A stretch of 64,000 nucleotides of DNA from Candidatus Dadabacteria bacterium UBA1144. GTDB lineage: Bacteria; Desulfobacterota_D; UBA1144. Below the pieces are notes generated by a model that saw only the letters and a list, made by a program, of their open reading frames with translations, was not told the origin of the DNA and did not search any database. Shown here piece by piece: positions 26,945 through 34,685 of this stretch; the first letter of the stretch is position 1; each line of letters starts with the position of its first letter. The position numbers and the translations under genes are program-made. The DNA is taken from NCBI GenBank assembly GCA_002311855.1, contig DCAB01000012.1, positions 193,759-257,758 on the forward strand, written 5' to 3'.

Positions 26945-28156
26945 ATGGGAACACAGATACCAAATGTTGATGACACTAGGGAATTACTTAAAAAAAATCA
27001 GATTGGGATTGTAGGAATAGGTGAAACAGAACAAGGAAAAATTCCAGGAAAAAGTTCTTTTGATTTTCTCTCCCATGCATCAAAGTTAGCAATAGAAGAT
27101 GCCGGGATTCTCAAATCTGACGTGGATGGAATTATAACAGCCTTTTCTTTGGTTGAAGAAACTTTTATGCATTGTACAACTTTTGCAGACTACATAGGAA
27201 TCAATCCTAAGTATTTTGAATCCATTGCTATAGGTGGGGCTACTGCTGTATGGATGACAGCTGCGGCTGCGATGGCTATCAATTCTGGCCAAGCCGAAGT
27301 CGTCTTGTGTGCAAGAGGAGACAACACCCTTTCCGGAATTTCTTCTGCAGGAATGATTGCCTTAATTAGAGAAATGTGTCATGGAGAATTTGAATATCCA
27401 TTTGGTTTAACAACACCAGGGGGCTATGCTTTGCTGGCGCAAAGATATCTTTACGAAACTAAAGGAAAGAGGGAACATTTGCACTCCGTTGCTGTAACAA
27501 TGCGCCAACATGCCAAATTAAAGGAAAATGCTATGAATAAAGATGATTTATCTTTGGATGATATTTTAAACACAAGACTATTAGCTTCACCTCTAACAAA
27601 ATATGATTGCTCAATTGTTACTGATGGGGGTGCTGCTTTTATCGTTACAACAAAGGCAAAAGCCAAAGAGCTTGGGATAAAAAGGGATCCCGTATATTTG
27701 CATGGAATGGGGCAAGGCTTTTCGCACCAATACTTAACCTCATGCGCAGATCTGAATCAAATTTATGGGGCAATAGAAACATCCGGAGAGAAAGCATTTA
27801 AAACAGCCGGCATGACAAATCAAAACGTAGACGTAACGTTTCTTTATGATTGCTTCACCATTACAACCCTACTAGAACTTGAAGGTCTTGGAATCGTTCC
27901 TAGGGGGCATGCGGGTGCTGCTGCACTTGAAGGAAGGCTCCACAAAGATGCGGACATACCCCTGAACACTCATGGTGGACTGCTTTCGCAAGCTCACCTT
28001 GGAGCTATGCACCATGTTGTTGAAGCAGTTTTACAATTAAGGGGAGAAGCTGGGGAACGGCAAGTAAAGAGCCCTAGTACAGCCCTGGTTCACGGAAATG
28101 GAGGCATAGTTTCAGCGCATAGCACCATTCTTTTAGGGAACGAGCCACTAAGTTAA
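26945..28156 (+). CDS. Thiolase-fold protein lacking the nucleophilic Cys (Ltp2-like)
   Basis: A 403-aa protein of the SCP2/thiolase superfamily. Aligned by eye to the second thiolase at 36.1 kb, its nucleophile position is Gly98 (AIGGATAVW against VEGACGSGT), so it cannot do Claisen chemistry. Other active-site parts are kept: LYDCFTITTLLELEGLG (in place of EIHDAF), NTHGGLLSQAHLGA (the GHPxGA histidine) and VHGNGG. Ltp2-type steroid side-chain retro-aldolases also lack this Cys and need a DUF35 partner, and a DUF35 gene follows 20 nt downstream. A retro-aldol carbon-carbon cleavage role is inferred. A GGAG site lies 7 nt before the ATG. Confidence 0.8.
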   Translation: MGTQIPNVDDTRELLKKNQIGIVGIGETEQGKIPGKSSFDFLSHASKLAIEDAGILKSDVDGIITAFSLVEETFMHCTTFADYIGINPKYFESIAIGGATAVWMTAAAAMAINSGQAEVVLCARGDNTLSGISSAGMIALIREMCHGEFEYPFGLTTPGGYALLAQRYLYETKGKREHLHSVAVTMRQHAKLKENAMNKDDLSLDDILNTRLLASPLTKYDCSIVTDGGAAFIVTTKAKAKELGIKRDPVYLHGMGQGFSHQYLTSCADLNQIYGAIETSGEKAFKTAGMTNQNVDVTFLYDCFTITTLLELEGLGIVPRGHAGAAALEGRLHKDADIPLNTHGGLLSQAHLGAMHHVVEAVLQLRGEAGERQVKSPSTALVHGNGGIVSAHSTILLGNEPLS

Positions 28157-28176
28157 TATTTCATAGGAGCTATAAA

Positions 28177-28602
28177 ATGTCAGAAGAGAAAATAGAATAT
28201 CAAAAACCACTTCCTGATTTTAGACCTGAAACAAAACCATTTTGGGATGGAACAAAGCAGCATAAATTGTTGTTGCCAAAATGCAAAGAAACAGGAAAGG
28301 TTTTTTTCTATCCAAGGGCTATTAGTCCCTTTCCTGAATCTGTTAACAGAGATTTTGAATGGGTTGAATCAACAGGGAAGGGTAAAGTATGGACCTATTC
28401 TGTTCACTATATGGGACCAACAAGGGCCTACAAAGGTGAGGTTTACGTGGTAGCGCTCATTGAACTTCACGATGGAGTCAAGATGATGTCAAACATAGTA
28501 GAATGTGATCCAGAAAGTGTAACAATAGGAATGGAAGTAGAAGTAGTTTTTGAGGACGCGACAGAAGAAGTTACTTTTGCAAAGTTTAAACCAGTAAAGT
28601 AA
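28177..28602 (+). CDS. DUF35 OB-fold protein (thiolase/aldolase partner)
   Basis: A 141-aa Zn-ribbon/OB-fold protein of the ChsH2/DUF35 type that partners thiolase-fold enzymes. The N-terminal helix PFWDGTKQHKLLLPKC leads into a degenerate ribbon: only one of the usual four cysteines remains (CKETGKVFFYP). The OB part follows (GKVWTYSVHYMGPTRAYKGEVYVVALIEL). It lies 20 nt after the Ltp2-like gene and 10 nt before MaoC, the same set of partners as in steroid side-chain modules. It probably lacks bound zinc. Confidence 0.85.
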   Translation: MSEEKIEYQKPLPDFRPETKPFWDGTKQHKLLLPKCKETGKVFFYPRAISPFPESVNRDFEWVESTGKGKVWTYSVHYMGPTRAYKGEVYVVALIELHDGVKMMSNIVECDPESVTIGMEVEVVFEDATEEVTFAKFKPVK

Positions 28603-28612
28603 GGGGAAAACA

Positions 28613-29059
28613 ATGGATGACAAATTATTTTATGAAGATGTTGAAGATGGGGCGGAACATGAATCAAGTGGAAGAACCGTAACTGAGGCAGATGTAGTAA
28701 ATTTTGCTGGGCTTTCCGCAGACTTTAACAATATGCATATCGATGAGGAGTTTGCTAAAAACACAGTCTTTAAAACCAGAGTTGCTCATGGGATGTGTGT
28801 ATTATCAATAGCTACCGGGCTTTGGTTTACGATGCCAAGGTTAGCGACAGTTGCATTCATGGGATTGCAGGATTGGAGATTTTCTGGTGCTGTTAAGCCG
28901 GGAGATACAGTTAAAATAACCCGCAAACTGGTGGAAAAGAAAGAACACAAAAGGCCCAATATGGGATTTTTAAACTGGGAAGTCAACGTAGTTAATCAGA
29001 CGGGGGATGTGGTTCAAAAGGGTATCTGGGTCATATTGGTGCAACGAAAAAATGCTTAA
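28613..29059 (+). CDS. MaoC-like (R)-specific enoyl-CoA hydratase
   Basis: A single hot-dog-fold dehydratase of 148 aa. The hydratase catalytic motif is visible: Asp37, Asn40, His42 in SADFNNMHIDEEFA, followed by RVAHGMCVLS. It probably hydrates the enoyl-CoA made by the dehydrogenase to give the 3-hydroxyacyl-CoA that the Ltp2-like protein would cleave. It is last in the four-gene operon; a weak hairpin plus T-run follows. Confidence 0.88.
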   Translation: MDDKLFYEDVEDGAEHESSGRTVTEADVVNFAGLSADFNNMHIDEEFAKNTVFKTRVAHGMCVLSIATGLWFTMPRLATVAFMGLQDWRFSGAVKPGDTVKITRKLVEKKEHKRPNMGFLNWEVNVVNQTGDVVQKGIWVILVQRKNA

Positions 29060-29105
29060 TGATAGTTTTCCCATATTATAATAAATCTAATGATTTAAAT
29101 AAGTT

Positions 29106-29130
29106 AGGTGTAATCTACCTCCCTTTTTTT
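29106..29130 (+). terminator. Possible weak terminator after MaoC
   Basis: AGGTG and CTACCT can pair with one bulge around a 4-nt loop, followed by CCC and seven T. It is a marginal stem but is correctly placed between the MaoC gene and the AmiS promoter. Confidence 0.4.
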
Positions 29131-29141
29131 CTAAAAAAGTG

Positions 29142-29170
29142 TTGACTTTACTAAAGTAACTATGTTAAAA
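29142..29170 (+). promoter_or_regulatory. Promoter of AmiS/UreI gene
   Basis: TTGACT (29142-29147), 17-nt spacer and TTAAAA (29165-29170), a weak -10. It is followed by an unusually strong Shine-Dalgarno, AAAAGGAGGT (29187-29196), 6 nt before the ATG. High translation is likely. Confidence 0.5.
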
Positions 29171-29202
29171 AGGTTAATAACCTTATAAAAGGAGGTAGGT
29201 AT

Positions 29203-29697
29203 ATGTTAGGATATGTACTTTTACTTGTAGGTTTCGTATTCTTTTGCAACGGTATGACACTGTTGGGCAAGACTGGCGGAAAAGAAGTCGGTATGCTTAA
29301 CGGTGCTGTAGCTATTCTAATTCTAGTCGCTGCATTTACGGGAGCTGGGCTTGGTCCAGATGGTGCAGCAACAACCGCACTTGTTTCCGTTTTTGCTTTG
29401 ATTTACGTCATGGCATTTGCTGTTTTCACGCTAGGACATGATGGTAAAGGCCTTGGCTGGTATTGTCTTTTCGCTACCATAGTTTTCTTATGGTACGGGC
29501 AATTCTTCCTAAGTGTTGGAGCAATGGAATTAGGCCTGTTTAACATTGCATGGGCTGTCCTTACTCTTGTTGCATTCTTAGTTCTTGCACAAGGTAAAGC
29601 ACTTGGAACTCTGTTAGCATATTTATTTATTGCAGAATCATTTGTAACACTATTGATTCCTGGAATGAACATGCTTACAAAAGGGGTCCTTTTCTAA
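29203..29697 (+). CDS. AmiS/UreI family channel
   Basis: A 164-aa protein with six predicted membrane helices (starts near 1, 30, 60, 84, 110 and 140), typical of AmiS/UreI proteins, which conduct urea or short amides. The start MLGYVLLLVGFVFFCNG and the segments GMLNGAVAILILVAAF and LGHDGKGLGWYCLFATIVFLW fit the family. No urease or amidase is adjacent, so the solute is unknown. It is a single-gene unit with strong SD and its own terminator. Position inside the catabolic block suggests uptake or release of a small neutral amide-like solute, as an inference. Confidence 0.85.
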   Translation: MLGYVLLLVGFVFFCNGMTLLGKTGGKEVGMLNGAVAILILVAAFTGAGLGPDGAATTALVSVFALIYVMAFAVFTLGHDGKGLGWYCLFATIVFLWYGQFFLSVGAMELGLFNIAWAVLTLVAFLVLAQGKALGTLLAYLFIAESFVTLLIPGMNMLTKGVLF

Positions 29698-29730
29698 AAG
29701 AAAGGAAACTTACTATAAAATTTATATGAG

Positions 29731-29760
29731 GGGCCAGTTTACTAACTGGCCCTTTTCTTT
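29731..29760 (+). terminator. Intrinsic terminator of AmiS/UreI gene
   Basis: A 9-bp perfect stem, GGGCCAGTT with AACTGGCCC (29731-29739 and 29744-29752), a TACT loop, then TTTTCTTTTT. Confidence 0.9.
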
Positions 29761-29878
29761 TTAATCTTACTGACAATTAGAAGTTGATATTAGTTCTTAT
29801 GAAAGAGAATGTTCTTACCGATCCCGATTGTTAGTCTCCGGTTTTCAACTTTTAAGGGACCAAATATCTAGGAAGTGG

Positions 29879-31336
29879 TTATTTTTTCCCATACCATTTA
29901 GGCGAGGATCCACCCGTGAATATGCTTACATTTTTTATTCTTAAGTATTCGTCTATTCCTTCCAAACCTAATTCCTTCCCAACGCCGCTTTGTTTGAACC
30001 CACCATAAGTTGTTTCAGGGACAATTCCACCATAGGTGTTAATCCACAAATATCCAGCGTCAATTCGTTTTGACACTCTTATTGCTCTGGAAATATCTTG
30101 AGTCCATATTCCTCCAGCCAAACCATAATCAGTATCATTAGCTAAATTAATCGCTTCGTCCTCATCATCAAAAGGTATCATAGCCACAACGGGGCCAAAA
30201 ACTTCCTCTTTGAATAAGATGTTTTTGTTAGAATTAATTTCGATTAGGGTAGGTAAAAAATAGTAGCCCTTTAATTTTTTATTTTCCTCCCCCCCAAACA
30301 AAACTTTTCCGCCTTCTCTGATTCCAGCTTCAACATAGTGATGCACTTTATCAAAATGAGTCTTAGACACTAAAGATCCTATTTCTGTTTTTTTATTTTT
30401 TGGATCACCTTGGACAATCTGTGCTATTTTTTCAACAAATTTTTTCTTAAATTTTTTATAAATTTTTCTATTCACGATTAATCTCGTTACCGCAGTACAA
30501 TTTTCCCCCTGATTAAAAAATCCTCCCCTAAGATTTGCCTCTAAACATGATTCGATATCTGCGTCTTCAAAGATGATATTTGGGGCTTTCCCTCCTAGCT
30601 CCAAAGAAAGCCTAGAAAGGTTTGCTGAACTTTCCTGCACTATTAATTTGCCAACAGGTGTTGAGCCTGTAAAAGAAATTTTTGAAACAAGGCGGTTTTT
30701 AACGAGTGCGGTTCCAGCATCTTCTCCTTTTCCAGGACAGACATTGATAACCCCTTTTGGGACCCCACATTCTTCGCAGATTTTTGCTAGTTCAAGTGTT
30801 CCGTGTGGCGTAAGCTCAGAAGGTTTAACCACCATTGTGCAGCCCGCTGCGAGAGCCGGGGCCATTTTCCATGACGCCAGCAGCATAGGGAAGTTCCAGG
30901 GAAGTATTAGAGCAACAATCCCTACTGGTTCTTTGATGGTCAATGAAAGAAGATCCTTGTTCAATACTTGTGAGTCACCATGAATCTTAGATGCAAGGCC
31001 TGCATAATATTCAAAGGTTCTAGCAACTCCGGCTATTTCTACCAATATGCTTTCATTGATTGGTTTTCCCGTTTCTTCGGTATTAATCAATCCTAAGTAG
31101 TCGGCTCGCTCTCTTATTTTCTCGGCTATTTTAAATAATATATTTCCGCGAATGCTTCCTGGAGTTACGGACCAGGCATCAAATGCCCTGTGAGCAGATT
31201 GACAGGCTCTATCAATTTCATTTTTTGAAGCTAACGAAATTTCTTCAAGGGGTTCAAGGGTTGCTGGATTTTCCCTGATATATGAATTCTCTAACTCTAC
31301 AAGCTCTCCATCTATTAGAGCAACGGACTTGCGCAT
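29879..31336 (-). CDS. NAD(P)+-dependent aldehyde dehydrogenase
   Basis: Oxidises an aldehyde to a carboxylic acid. The 485-aa enzyme shows oxyanion Asn148 in LPWNFP, general-base Glu246 in LELGGKAPN, catalytic Cys280 in GENCTA, FTGSTPVGK for the cofactor, and EVFGPVVAM. The C-terminus TTYGGFKQSGVGKELG is standard. Substrate cannot be deduced; betaine-aldehyde, succinate-semialdehyde and aliphatic types share these features. It is convergent with the AmiS gene. An extended -10 box lies 6 nt before its ATG and a tRNA-like element a little further upstream. Confidence 0.93.
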   Translation of the reverse strand: MRKSVALIDGELVELENSYIRENPATLEPLEEISLASKNEIDRACQSAHRAFDAWSVTPGSIRGNILFKIAEKIRERADYLGLINTEETGKPINESILVEIAGVARTFEYYAGLASKIHGDSQVLNKDLLSLTIKEPVGIVALILPWNFPMLLASWKMAPALAAGCTMVVKPSELTPHGTLELAKICEECGVPKGVINVCPGKGEDAGTALVKNRLVSKISFTGSTPVGKLIVQESSANLSRLSLELGGKAPNIIFEDADIESCLEANLRGGFFNQGENCTAVTRLIVNRKIYKKFKKKFVEKIAQIVQGDPKNKKTEIGSLVSKTHFDKVHHYVEAGIREGGKVLFGGEENKKLKGYYFLPTLIEINSNKNILFKEEVFGPVVAMIPFDDEDEAINLANDTDYGLAGGIWTQDISRAIRVSKRIDAGYLWINTYGGIVPETTYGGFKQSGVGKELGLEGIDEYLRIKNVSIFTGGSSPKWYGKK

Positions 31337-31342
31337 TGAATT

Positions 31343-31351
31343 AATTTATCA
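31343..31351 (-). promoter_or_regulatory. Extended -10 element 6 nt before aldehyde dehydrogenase start
   Basis: On the minus strand TGA-TAAATT is followed by exactly 6 nt and the ATG at 31336. No Shine-Dalgarno is seen. This suggests a leaderless transcript in addition to any readthrough from the tRNA-like element's TATAAT. Confidence 0.45.
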
Positions 31352-31376
31352 TGGAATGTGGTTTTAAGAAACCATT

Positions 31377-31422
31377 ACTCTATCGATTGAGTTGCAGGGG
31401 CAAGGGAAAGTATTATAACAGT
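31377..31422 (-). repeat. tRNA-like promoter plus tRNA 5'-half element, copy B
   Basis: Forty-six nt, identical at 42 positions without gaps to 56599-56644. On the minus strand it contains TATAAT (31412-31417), the flank CTTTCCCTT, then an acceptor-like GCCCCTG and D-arm ACTC...GAGT as in a tRNA 5' half. The similarity continues weakly into an anticodon-loop-like GTTTCTTAA. There is no T arm or 3' acceptor strand. It points toward the aldehyde dehydrogenase. Confidence 0.8.
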
Positions 31423-31443
31423 TCTTTTGTAGGTAGAGAAAAC

Positions 31444-31536
31444 CTATTCAACTAGTTCACCATTCTCCCATGTTCCAGGCTCAAACTTGCAATCTGGACT
31501 AAGCCCCTTGTGTCCTGGGACAAGTTCACAAATTGT
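31444..31536 (-). pseudogene. Coding-looking remnant or tiny ORF
   Basis: A 30-codon open stretch after a stop codon ends with VPGHKGLSPDCKF...ENGELVE and contains two cysteines. It lacks an ATG, GTG or TTG start in frame. Composition looks coding, so it may be the tail of a decayed small metal-binding protein. I do not recognise a family. Confidence 0.3.
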
Positions 31537-31604
31537 TCACAGGTGATTTTCAACCTTAGAAATGCATTAAAAATAAAAAGACTTAAATTGGGTATTCGCT
31601 TAGG

Positions 31605-31637
31605 GAAGAAAAGGGCCCTTCTCGTAAGAAGAGCCCT
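31605..31637 (-). terminator. Intrinsic terminator of the ADC-like operon
   Basis: On the minus strand GGGCTCTTCT pairs with AGAAGGGCCC (10 bp, one G-U) around a TACG tetraloop, then TTTTCTTCCC. It lies 18 nt after the stop of the first ADC-like gene's frame. Confidence 0.85.
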
Positions 31638-31654
31638 AAAATTACCAGTTGTTC

Positions 31655-32629
31655 TTAGGCACCTGGATACATTGGGATCATGAATCTGTGTCTCATTGTA
31701 TATTTAAATGGTGTTGAGAACAATAATGCTCCGAAATCTTTTTCAGGATCTCTTTCAACTGTTCTCTCCCATACAATTGACGCTGGTGGAATGATTAAGT
31801 TAAATGTGAACGAAATCAAGCCGTGAACTGTTACGTTGCCTAATTGACCTCCCATGAAGTCAAAAGGCGTCCCAGCCATATACCATGATCTTACATCTTC
31901 TCCAGTACATGTTCTTACAGAGCTAGGATCCAATTGGAATCTGTGTCCTGTTCCGAACTGCGGTGGCAACTCAGAACCAAGATGTGTAACTTGGTGTCTG
32001 GTGCGTGTTATATCTGGATAAGTTGTAATTCTGTAATTTAATCTACCCCAGTCTGTTTTACCATAGAATGTTGGTTTGTGTGGGGTTGGTTTGTCTGAAT
32101 AACGACCATTTGCTGAATGGAATACATAACCTCTTCTTTCCATTGTCATATTGAAGTAGTTATCGTTTGTTCCATGCTCAAAAGCTGCAATATAAGCGGC
32201 TTTTTTAGGGAATCCGAATGGTTCTCTACCAGCAAAAATTGGTGAGTCGTTTGAAAGGTACATATAAGGGTAATATCCACCCTTCGTTACGTGCCCGTCT
32301 TGACCTTTAACCGTTGAAGAGGCTGTTACGCCAAACTCCATGTATGGTCCAAGCATTGTGTTTCTGTGTATAACATACCAGAACTCAAGGATTGGATCAT
32401 GAAGCTCAACCGGGTCAGGTATGATAGCATTCAAGTTAGCTTCGTCCGCTTCAACTACAAAAGCCATCCAACGGCTTTCTGTATAAGTCAAAGGGATGAT
32501 ATCGTAGTCGAAAACAGGATCGGCAACACCCTGAGAGACAATATGAATTCTATCTCTATCAAGTGGTAGCGGTGGAACTTCGCCTTCTTCTAACCACGGA
32601 TAACTATATTCGTTTGCTTGTTTTCCCAT
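31655..32629 (-). CDS. Acetoacetate decarboxylase-fold protein, paralogue 1
   Basis: A 324-aa member of the ADC-like superfamily, longer than classical ADC (about 245-260 aa). The Schiff-base pair Lys142-Lys143 lies in GREPFGFPKKAAYI, corresponding to Lys115-Lys116 of Clostridium ADC, and Glu98 in GPYMEFGV matches the active-site Glu76. The RGPY loop with ADC's catalytic Arg is not found. Relatives with this loss act as aldolase-dehydratases rather than decarboxylases, so the reaction is open. AGGAGG lies 8 nt before the ATG. It is the second gene after paralogue 2, with a 31-nt gap, then a terminator. Confidence 0.85.
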   Translation of the reverse strand: MGKQANEYSYPWLEEGEVPPLPLDRDRIHIVSQGVADPVFDYDIIPLTYTESRWMAFVVEADEANLNAIIPDPVELHDPILEFWYVIHRNTMLGPYMEFGVTASSTVKGQDGHVTKGGYYPYMYLSNDSPIFAGREPFGFPKKAAYIAAFEHGTNDNYFNMTMERRGYVFHSANGRYSDKPTPHKPTFYGKTDWGRLNYRITTYPDITRTRHQVTHLGSELPPQFGTGHRFQLDPSSVRTCTGEDVRSWYMAGTPFDFMGGQLGNVTVHGLISFTFNLIIPPASIVWERTVERDPEKDFGALLFSTPFKYTMRHRFMIPMYPGA

Positions 32630-32660
32630 GATTTATTTCCTCCTTAATTAATTGAGTTCC

Positions 32661-33635
32661 TTACGCACCTTGGTGAATTGGGAACTGTTGTCTTAAACCA
32701 TACTGATATGGTGTTGCGTAGCCTCTGTAGCTGGCTGGTCTTTCATATGTTTCAGTCCAGACAACTTCAGGAACTGGGATGATTAGGTCAAAAGTAAATG
32801 AAATTAAACCTTTAATAGCATTAACTTTTATCTCTGCACCCATATTGTCAAATGGTGTTGCTTGTGCGAACCAATTTATGGCATCGCCAGAAGCAGTTCT
32901 TGTGTGCTCAGGTTTGACTTGGAATCTGTGTCCTTCGATGTTAAACGCCGCTGGAAGTTTAGATGGTAGATATGTTAACTGCCATTCTGAACTTGCTACG
33001 TCACAACGTGTGTCAACCTTCATATTGAATTTGCCCCAGTCAGTTTTTCCATAGAAAAATGGTGGTTTGACGTCGGCATCATCATATTTGCCTTGCTGTG
33101 CGGTTAAAAGGTAACCATTTCTTGTCATTGAAAAGCCAAAATAGTCGTTTCCTTTTTCGCCACCATGCTCGGTGATTCTGATATAGGACATTTTTTTAGG
33201 GAATCCTAAAACACGGCCTGCATCAACAGGTGCATCACCTGTTAGGTACATATATGGATAGTAACCAGCTTTCCATGTGTTACCTTTTGGATCTGTATGC
33301 GTTGCGGAGATTGTTACTCCGAACTCAATATATGGTCCTAGCATTGTGTTATAGTGCATTACGTACCAATACTCGACAAGTTCTGCATCGTCACCGTCCC
33401 ATATTGTTAATGGTGGGTTTGGACATAGTCTCTGTCTCGTATCAGCAGGTACATCAATAACAAACGCGCTCCATCTTGAATCACTATAAGTTAGAGGAAG
33501 GACATCAATATCCCATAGAGGATCGGCAGGGTTGCCGACAATCCATGTATTAATGTCTCTTTCCATCGGACTTGCAGGTATTTCGTCTGGAGCCATTTTC
33601 CAGTACTTATCGTCTACATTAAGATGACTTGGCAT
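32661..33635 (-). CDS. Acetoacetate decarboxylase-fold protein, paralogue 2
   Basis: A 324-aa tandem paralogue of the next gene, the same length from the chosen start. Lys147-Lys148 in GRVLGFPKKMSYI and Glu104 in GPYIEFGVTIS are retained; the RGPY loop is absent. Paralogues share YYPYMYL, FYGKTDWG and TPFDxMG blocks. I chose ATG 33635 because AAGGAGGT lies 8 nt upstream; a TTG at 33668 is possible but unneeded. Good SD sequences and a strong promoter suggest high expression. The two may form a heteromer, an inference from equal length and adjacency. Confidence 0.85.
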   Translation of the reverse strand: MPSHLNVDDKYWKMAPDEIPASPMERDINTWIVGNPADPLWDIDVLPLTYSDSRWSAFVIDVPADTRQRLCPNPPLTIWDGDDAELVEYWYVMHYNTMLGPYIEFGVTISATHTDPKGNTWKAGYYPYMYLTGDAPVDAGRVLGFPKKMSYIRITEHGGEKGNDYFGFSMTRNGYLLTAQQGKYDDADVKPPFFYGKTDWGKFNMKVDTRCDVASSEWQLTYLPSKLPAAFNIEGHRFQVKPEHTRTASGDAINWFAQATPFDNMGAEIKVNAIKGLISFTFDLIIPVPEVVWTETYERPASYRGYATPYQYGLRQQFPIHQGA

Positions 33636-33730
33636 CGTTATAGACCTCCTTAGTTGGATTTTGCGCAATTAAAAATAAGATACAGTAGTCAAGAAGCCCA
33701 CTTGTAGCCTCTCCACACCCCGTTATTACA

Positions 33731-33759
33731 ATTAAAGCAAATACAGCAGAAATAGTCAA
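33731..33759 (-). promoter_or_regulatory. Promoter of the ADC-like operon
   Basis: On the minus strand TTGACT (33754-33759), a 17-nt spacer and TTTAAT (33731-33736). The leader is about 90 nt. A second TTGACT occurs downstream near 33690 without a good -10. Confidence 0.6.
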
Positions 33760-33867
33760 CGAGTTTTTGTTAAAATTGGGTCAAGCGATCCAATTACTTC
33801 AAAATGTAGTCTTTTGTGATTTAGAAGACGTATTAAATTTAATAAAAGCACCGCAGGAGCTCCTCTC

Positions 33868-34638
33868 TTATAGTCCCATTTTTTTTTCCAGTAGCTCCGC
33901 TACCAAAACAGCCCTCTCGTTAATCAGCAAGGTGGCTCTTGAGTCAAAAGGGGTGTCCATTAAATCAATTATTACAAGCTCAGAGCCTGTTTTTAGAGCA
34001 ACGTCGGGCAGGCTGTTTGCTGGTGAAACTTGCAAAGAAGAACCAACGACAATCATAAGAGTGGTGTCTTTACACTTATCAACCGAGGAGTCCCATGGCA
34101 CTTTTGGTAGGGCTTCTCCAAAAAATACAGCAGTAGGTTTTATCAAGCCTTGGCATGGCTGTCCTTCAAATTCTTCACAAATCGGGGGGTTTTCTCCTTT
34201 TTGGACTCTTTGTATGATATCGTCCATTGAATAAATTTGACCACACTGTAAACAAGAAGCTCTTCTAAGAGATCCATGTAATTCATGGACATCGGAACTC
34301 CCAGCTTCCAAATGAAGTCCGTCGACATTTTGAGTTATTACACCTTTAATTAAATCCTCTTTCTCTAGTTTGGCTACAAGCAAGTGGGCTTTGTTCGGTT
34401 TTGCAGATGACCTAATTGGATACATTTCAAGCGCGTAATTAAAATATTGCGTTGGATCGCTTAGGAATCCCTGTATTGATACTATTGACGAATCATATTT
34501 CTCCCATGATCCAGAGCCAGGAGTACGGTAATCAGGTATTCCTGAGTCGGTACTAATGCCAGCTCCAGTAAACACGACGGCGCTTCTATTCCCCAGAATC
34601 ATATCTGCTAATTTTTGAATTTGTTCGTCTAGCGTCAT
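33868..34638 (-). CDS. cobB: Sir2-family NAD-dependent protein deacylase
   Basis: A sirtuin that removes acyl groups from lysines using NAD+. Seen: the NAD-binding GAGISTDSGIPDYR (25-38), QNVDGLH (103-109), catalytic His121 in HELHG, and four zinc cysteines (129, 132, 154, 162). Tyr73 and Arg76 form a YxxR motif similar to that of desuccinylase/demalonylase sirtuins, so acidic acyl groups are possible. The ATG at 34638 has no SD; a GTG 9 nt upstream (34647) is an alternative. It lies between the ADC-like operon and a nitroreductase. Control of acylated catabolic enzymes is conceivable. Confidence 0.9.
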   Translation of the reverse strand: MTLDEQIQKLADMILGNRSAVVFTGAGISTDSGIPDYRTPGSGSWEKYDSSIVSIQGFLSDPTQYFNYALEMYPIRSSAKPNKAHLLVAKLEKEDLIKGVITQNVDGLHLEAGSSDVHELHGSLRRASCLQCGQIYSMDDIIQRVQKGENPPICEEFEGQPCQGLIKPTAVFFGEALPKVPWDSSVDKCKDTTLMIVVGSSLQVSPANSLPDVALKTGSELVIIDLMDTPFDSRATLLINERAVLVAELLEKKMGL

Positions 34639-34646
34639 ATTAAACA

Positions 34647-34674
34647 CAGGAAGGATTATTTAAAATCCTTCCTG
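34647..34674 (-). terminator. Hairpin between nitroreductase and sirtuin
   Basis: A perfect 11-bp inverted repeat, CAGGAAGGATT with AATCCTTCCTG, around a 6-nt loop, 12 nt after the nitroreductase stop. The following T content (TGTGTTT) is poor, and the hairpin touches the sirtuin start, so it may act as terminator, mRNA stabiliser or translation control. Confidence 0.6.
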
Positions 34675-34685
34675 ATAATCAATTT

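Larger units (their letters stand above)
31337..31654. other. 318-bp gap between aldehyde dehydrogenase and ADC-like gene
   Basis: No full gene is seen. It holds, from left to right: the extended -10 of the aldehyde dehydrogenase (31343-31351), a tRNA-like element on the minus strand (31377-31422), a short coding-looking stretch on the minus strand (31444-31536; see pseudogene entry), and the terminator of the ADC-like operon (31605-31637). Confidence 0.7.

Noticed and set aside
30573..30983. 136-codon plus-strand frame inside the aldehyde dehydrogenase
   Set aside because: Opposite the catalytic region of the dehydrogenase; no SD and no homology seen.
33767..34234. Long plus-strand open frame of 155 codons opposite the sirtuin
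   Set aside because: It is antisense to a protein with a complete sirtuin active site and zinc site, and it has no recognisable domain or SD.
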